A DNA stretch of 64,000 nucleotides from Chinchilla lanigera. Lineage: Eukaryota; Chordata; Mammalia; Rodentia; Chinchillidae. Below the pieces are notes generated by a model. The model saw only the letters and a list, made by a program, of their open reading frames with translations, was not told the origin of the DNA and ran no database searches. Position numbers and translations under genes: made by a program. This document shows, one piece after another, positions 59,082 to 64,000 of the stretch. Within the stretch, counting starts at the first letter, position 1. Each line of letters starts with the position of its first letter. The stretch spans positions 3,993,541 through 4,057,540 of the forward strand of contig NW_004955484.1 in the NCBI RefSeq assembly GCF_000276665.1. The letters are read 5' to 3'.

Positions 59082-60000
59082 CAGCTATTTTATTATCAAA
59101 AAAAAAAGGACTAATATAAACACTAGTATTATTTCTAATGATATTTTTACTGAAAACAGTTTGTCTTTCGCCCCTCTGACCTCAGGATTCCGCTACATCC
59201 AAACAGTTAAGTGACAGTGTTGTAAAAGTCATTTGAAATTATTTCTCTTTGGGTTCCTCCAACTTGATACACAATTGGGTTCATTTGTTTCACATCTCCT
59301 AGTTTTCAGGGTTTGTGATACTCATTTTTTGTTTGTTTTGGGTTTTTTTTATAGCTCTACAGATTGAAGCAGAAACCTAACATTCCATGGAGTATAGTTT
59401 TAAAATTTTTACTATGAAATTGTGTTTCAAATTTGATTTATCACAAGCGAAGTTCTACACATTTATCCCTCACCAGGCCAAAATATAAAATATCATAGCA
59501 CCCTAGAAGCAAAGCGATTATTTAAACAAATCTATATATTTGTTTTTGTTTTGATTAATTTTTTGGTGCATTTTAGATATACGTAATGATGTGACACTAA
59601 TTTTTGAGGGAACTTTGCTTCATTGTCATGCAGGACACTTGTAGAATTCTGTAGTCGAATCTACAGAATCGAGACATCCTGAGAAGTCTAACTTCTATCC
59701 CCATCCACACCAGCCGCACCTTCCTTCTCTCTAGAGATAAGCAGCTTTTTAAATATTATTATTGCTGTCATTACCACTTTATTTGTTAATAAGTAAATAT
59801 AAATGAATTATAAATTATACACATAAATAAAATACAATGAATATAAATAAAACATAATTGTAAATTTAAAAGTACATTTCTAAATGGTTAAAAAAAAAGA
59901 TTACCATTTTAAAATAATAAACATGGTGTGTGTACTTTTCAACAGCAGCATTGCTCTGTTTCTTTTAAGATTTCCTCTGAGAATATCTGAACAAGAAGAG
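59082..60000. other. Unassigned AT-rich DNA
   Basis: Nothing recognised. Confidence 0.4.
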
Positions 60001-60007
60001 AAGCTCC

Positions 60008-60192
60008 AGGTGTGTGATGCATGCCTATAATCCAAGCTGCTAGGGAGGCTGAGGGAAGGGAATTGCAAGTTGCCACCCTGAGCAATTTAGCAAGACCTTT
60101 ACTCAAAATAAAATAATGAGGACTGGAGTTGTATAGTTCAGTAGCAGAGCACAGCTGGGTTCAGTTCAATCTTGTACTGGGAAAAAAAAAGG
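60008..60192 (+). mobile_element. Composite B1-dID SINE
   Basis: B1 head GATGCATGCCTATAATCC and GGGAGGCTGAGGGAAGGG; ID-like part GGACTGGAGTTGTATAGTTC, CAGTAGCAGAGCACAG; A tail. Confidence 0.82.
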
Positions 60193-60503
60193 AGGCAGGG
60201 AGAAGGAATTTACTCTTTCATGGGTGAAGAAATAGGCAGAGGAAGAAATTGTCTCCAGTATACACAGCAAATGCAGCTCAGGTTCTGGAGCACTGCTCTG
60301 CAGCCCCAACCCTTGCAGCAGGAGCCCCAGGCCAGCCTGACCCTGAAGCTCTGAGCCCCAGACTCCACAGTGGAGCCCAAACACAGGTGTTTTTGCAAAG
60401 CTCAAAAGTGGGGCTAGGCAGCAGGTGGGGTTAAGCCAGCGACATCCAATCAGACTTCTTTTTGAGAATCTCAGAGCAATTTTTTGTTGCAAAGAAATTG
60501 TGC

Positions 60504-60674
60504 ATCCAAGACTCAGGACTGTGAGAAGCATGACCTTATTTTTCTTTAACACAACTTAATCTCTATTCTGATCCTGCATAGCATCAACCTATCCAAGACT
60601 CAGGACTGTGAGAAGCATGACCTTATTTTTCTTTAACACAACTTAATCTCTATTCTGATCCTGCATAGCATCAA
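60504..60674 (+). repeat. Exact 84-bp tandem duplication
   Basis: 60504-60587 and 60591-60674 are identical by eye, separated by CCT (period 87 bp). Unit starts ATCCAAGACTCAGGACTG and ends CTGCATAGCATCAA. Confidence 0.95.
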
Positions 60675-60679
60675 GAGAG

Positions 60680-61890
60680 CACACGCTCAACCTTGGACAC
60701 CGATTCTGCTTCCCCACACATGTACACAGGAGTTTCCAGGAATGTCCAGGGGTGGGGCTGGCAGAAGATCTGATTCTTGCTGTCTCTTATCCCTCAGGCC
60801 CTCTGAGCTCAGCCATCACCCTGTCCCCTCATCACTGGTTCTCTCAGGAGGCTGCTAAGCCATGGATCATCCTGGCCACGGGGTTGCTCAGCCTCAGGCT
60901 TTCTCCAGCTGGCTCTGAGGCCAGATCCACAGCACTGAAACCCTCCCACTGCCCCGTGAGTCCCTGTGGCTCTTAGATTCTGCAAACCTAAGGATTTGTT
61001 CTGTATTCCTTTATGCCTTATCCAGACTTGGCCCACGGAGCAGAGTATAGGGTCCAACCACTAATGTTATGCACCTGTTGCTTCTCCCTCCAACAGCCCA
61101 AGAAGTATTTATTTAGACTGGGCTAAAGAATATGTATTCTTATCTCATCCTCTTATCTATCTATACTACAAGTGCCCTTTGTTTCCCTAAGACTAAGCAC
61201 ACTTTGAATACAAACTCCTAGATGCATTAGCCTTTCCCTGTTACATCCCTTGCTATGGATGGTCACTTGCAAGTTTGCCTGGAGGAGAATATTCAAAATG
61301 AGAGTGAGTTTCCACTTCCTGCTTCACCTTGTCCCCTCTCTGATCTGATCACCTTGGTAAGCCAGAGGAAATTCCAGCTTGCCTCATCTGAGCACCAACC
61401 AACCTGGAACCCAAGGGGAGAAGCTGGAGATACCCCAAATATGAGACTAGAATCCATTAAGATCCTTTCCTGGAGAGCACAAAGCACTGAGCATGGCATC
61501 AGGGGGCGCTTGGGCAGTCAGCTCTAATGGGTAGGTTTCCAAACACCAGCACAAGTTGCAAAGAGCTCCAAAAAAAGTTACCTCATCCCTGGCCTGTCCT
61601 CATTCCCCAAGTTTTAAAATTCAGCCAGTTACCATGGCAGCTGCTGCCCAATTGAAATATTCTCATTTACAGAAACTGGCTGAAAGCAGTTGAATCTGAT
61701 AGGGCCTGGTTGCCAAGGGAAGGATGTCATTTCTTCATACACAAAGGATGCTCTGTCTAGAAACTGTGAAGAGTGCCTGGCCTGAGCGACAGAGCCAGGC
61801 CTTGGCACCAAGGTACCATGTGACATTGAGCAGGTGTCCCACTGGAAGGCATTTCTATTGACACTTACAGAGCCTAATTCATCCTCCTCA
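60680..61890. other. Unassigned intergenic DNA
   Basis: No gene or repeat supported. Confidence 0.4.
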
Positions 61891-62330
61891 ATTCACCACC
61901 CAACAATATCAAGCACCTTTTCTGTGTCAGGCAAGATGCTGAGGATAAAGAGCCGTGCCAAATCCCCATGGTCAAAAAGGCATTGAGTCAGGGAAACTGA
62001 TAAGAAAATGGAGAGTTCTAGGATGATATTATAAAAAGGATGAGGACAGGTACATTAGGGCCATGGGTAACCACAGTAGGTGAGGAGGAACATGGATATT
62101 TTCCAGGTGAGATCTAAATTATCTTGACAGTTGAGCAGGAGTTTGCAGGGTGGGTGAGGAAGGTTAGGAAGGAGAAGCAGCAGCCCAGGCACGCACATGA
62201 AAATGCCCAAAAACGGGGAGAATATTCAGAGGCCCTGGAACCCTGCCTGCAGTGCAGGGGAAGGAGGTGAGAGGAGAAACACAACTAAAGACTCCAGGAC
62301 AGGGAAAGGGGTGCCCTGGTGCTCTGCAGG
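61890..62330 (-). mobile_element. L2 LINE, antisense
   Basis: AGCACCTTTTCTGTGTCAGG, CAAGATGCTGAGGATAAAGA, AGTTGAGCAGGAGTTTGCAG, GCCCAGGCACGCACATG. Confidence 0.65.
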
Positions 62331-62699
62331 GTGCTGACTGACTGGCTCCTGTTTTGAATGAAACAGACTAGCAAAAGATTATCTGAGAACTGAGACTCTC
62401 AGCTGAGAGAGGTCCTGTGTGTGGGGATGAGGGCCAGCATCCCAAGGAGAAGGGAGCCGTCATTGCCTGTTGGAGGGCTGGCTGGAGAAGCAGCTGGATC
62501 CGGCATCTCCCGCCTCCTGCCTCTGCCTCCTCAGAGCGTCTCTCCGGCTTAGACCCACAGGAGAGCACACCTGCGCCTCCCTATCATCCCACCCAGTCCT
62601 TGGAGTGGGCAAAGAACAACTCACTGCACACCTGCTCAGGCTGGGCACTGCACTCCATACTCCACATGCTAAATGCATTCATTTCAGAAATTATGTTTG

Positions 62700-63330
62700 A
62701 ATCCCTTTGATGTGACCAGCAGCTTAATTCAGACATTGGGGATGAACAAAATAATAAACTCCTCACTCTCAAAGAACTTATATTCTTGGAGTGAGGGAAG
62801 ACAGATAAAAATAAACAGACATGTTATGTCTCAGGAGGTCACAAGCGGTCTGAGAAAACTAAAAACCAGTACTGGAGCTTGGTGGTGCACACCTGTAATC
62901 CCAGCTACTCAGGAGACGGAGGCAAAAAGATTGCAAGTTCAAGGCCAGCCTGGGAAACTTAGTGAGACCCTGTGTCAAAATAAAAATAAAAAAACCTGGG
63001 GATGTAGTTCAATAGTAGAGCATTTGTCTAGCATGCGCAAGGCCCTGGGTTCAATACTCAGAATAAGGAAAAAGAAACAAAAAATGGACAGAGAATGGTG
63101 GAAATGGTAAAGAGGGGATGGTTAGTGAGGGGGGCTGTCTGAGCTGAGGAAAAAAATGAGCCATGTGGAAATCTAGAGGGTAAAGGTGTCATAATACTGA
63201 GGGAAGAGCAAGTGCAAAGGTCCTGTGGTGAAGGGGCTTCTGGGTGTGTTCCACCAGTGCATCTGGGGAGCAGGAAGAAGGACAAGATAGATAAGGAGAG
63301 GACCAGTTCAGAGAGGTGACAGGGAATCGT
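62700..63330 (-). mobile_element. L2 LINE, antisense, split by a B1-dID
   Basis: Left: GACATTGGGGATGAACAAAA, TCTCAAAGAACTTATATTCT, TGGAGTGAGGGAAGACAGAT. Right: GGGAAGAGCAAGTGCAAAGG, TCCTGTGGTGAAGGGGCTTC. One L2 copy interrupted by the SINE. Confidence 0.7.
62870..63066 (+). mobile_element. Composite B1-dID SINE
   Basis: Well-preserved: GCTTGGTGGTGCACACCTGT, AATCCCAGCTACTCAGGAG, CCAGCCTGGGAAACTTAGTG; A-rich link; ID part CTGGGGATGTAGTTCAATAG, GCAAGGCCCTGGGTTCAATA. Confidence 0.92.
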
Positions 63331-63735
63331 ATTATTGTCATGCTATTGCTATGATAGTAGGGTACCATTGTTCCCACATTACAGAAGTTAAGAAGTATCC
63401 CAAACCTTTTCTAGAGTGCACTGGGATCCAAATCTAGCCTCTGAATCTTTAGAACACATGCTTACAGAGCATCTCTTGTCAAGGAGCTGTAGATAATGCA
63501 GAATAGATCAAAACAATTCCAATCATCTCAAAGTTTACCCCAAGCCCCAGTGATTCCGCACTGACAAATGAAAGAGAATCACCAAGGACCTGAGTGGAGA
63601 ATTAGCTGCTTTGTTTACCAAAGAAAATAACCAGAAACAATGGCTCCTCCCTAATCAGAGGGAAATGAGTTAGAATGCACTGTGTACGCAAGGAAAGGAT
63701 GCAGCATGTACAGCTCTTTAAAAAACACTGCTGAG

Positions 63736-63845
63736 GGGCTGGGGATTTAGCTCAGCGGCAAAAGCACCTGCCTGGCAAGCGCAAGGTCGTGAGTTCGGTT
63801 CCCGGTACCAGAGAAAAACCAAAAAAAAAAAAAAAAAAAAAAAAA
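63736..63845 (+). mobile_element. Young ID SINE with long poly(A)
   Basis: GGGCTGGGGATTTAGCTCAG start, B-box GAGTTCGGTTCCC, then AAAAACC and a run of about 28 A. The 13-bp AAAACACTGCTGA duplication flanks it (63722-63734, 63846-63858). Least diverged copy in the window. Confidence 0.93.
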
Positions 63846-64000
63846 AAAACACTGCTGAAGGATGGGCAGTGATACGAAAAAATGATCAAAACACGTCACT
63901 GAAATGAAGCAATATGCACAGTAGGATTCCATGTGCAATAAACACATAACAAATAAATATATGCAGAGGCAAAAGACTGGAAGGAAATAAACCAAATGTT

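Noticed and set aside
60172..60552. 128-codon minus-strand ORF
   Set aside because: Covers part of a B1-dID and unassigned DNA; no domain seen.

Overview
The window is nuclear DNA of a placental mammal, almost certainly a rodent. It has one intron-containing protein gene, a CpG-rich promoter, and about 50 kb of gene-poor DNA full of retroelements. The SINEs are the best lineage clue. tRNA-derived ID elements (with A-box and B-box) are accompanied by 7SL-derived B1 elements carrying an internal ~29 bp duplication and by composite B1+ID ('B1-dID') elements. The combination points to a squirrel-related or, more likely, beaver-like/castorimorph rodent rather than mouse or rat. That placement is inference from memory of SINE distributions.

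Region by region. 1-6.1 kb: AT-rich DNA with a few SINEs and one LTR. 6.1-13.3 kb, minus strand: CMTR2 (FTSJD1), the cap-2 mRNA 2'-O-ribose methyltransferase. Its whole 767-codon reading frame lies in one exon (9636 down to 7333), with a clear splice acceptor 19 bp upstream of the ATG, a ~3 kb 5' intron, and a CpG-island promoter near 12.7-13.3 kb. The promoter has a perfect CRE, an NRF1-like site, an RFX X-box-like site and a GC box. 13.4-64 kb: no convincing coding gene. This part holds several L1 insertions (one with degenerate ORF1 and ORF2), L2 and MIR relics, MaLR-type solo LTRs (some nested), a short hAT-type DNA transposon, U6 snRNA-derived fragments, microsatellites, and one assembly gap of 110 N inside a CTT repeat. 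In human the CMTR2 neighbours are HYDIN and CALB2; neither is visible here, consistent with a long intergenic tract beside CMTR2.

I found no undescribed gene system. The most interesting material is the retrotransposition record: a 26-nt 5' piece of U6 flanked by target-site duplications; a U6-tail/L1 chimera next to an inverted U6 copy; an L1 with a 5' inversion and a 13-bp target-site duplication; an L1 with a possible short 3' transduction; a 191-bp hAT-like element with a perfect 8-bp duplication inside an old L1; a perfect 34-bp palindrome; and an exact 84-bp tandem duplication. Boundaries of old repeats are approximate and family names come from recognition by eye, not a database search.
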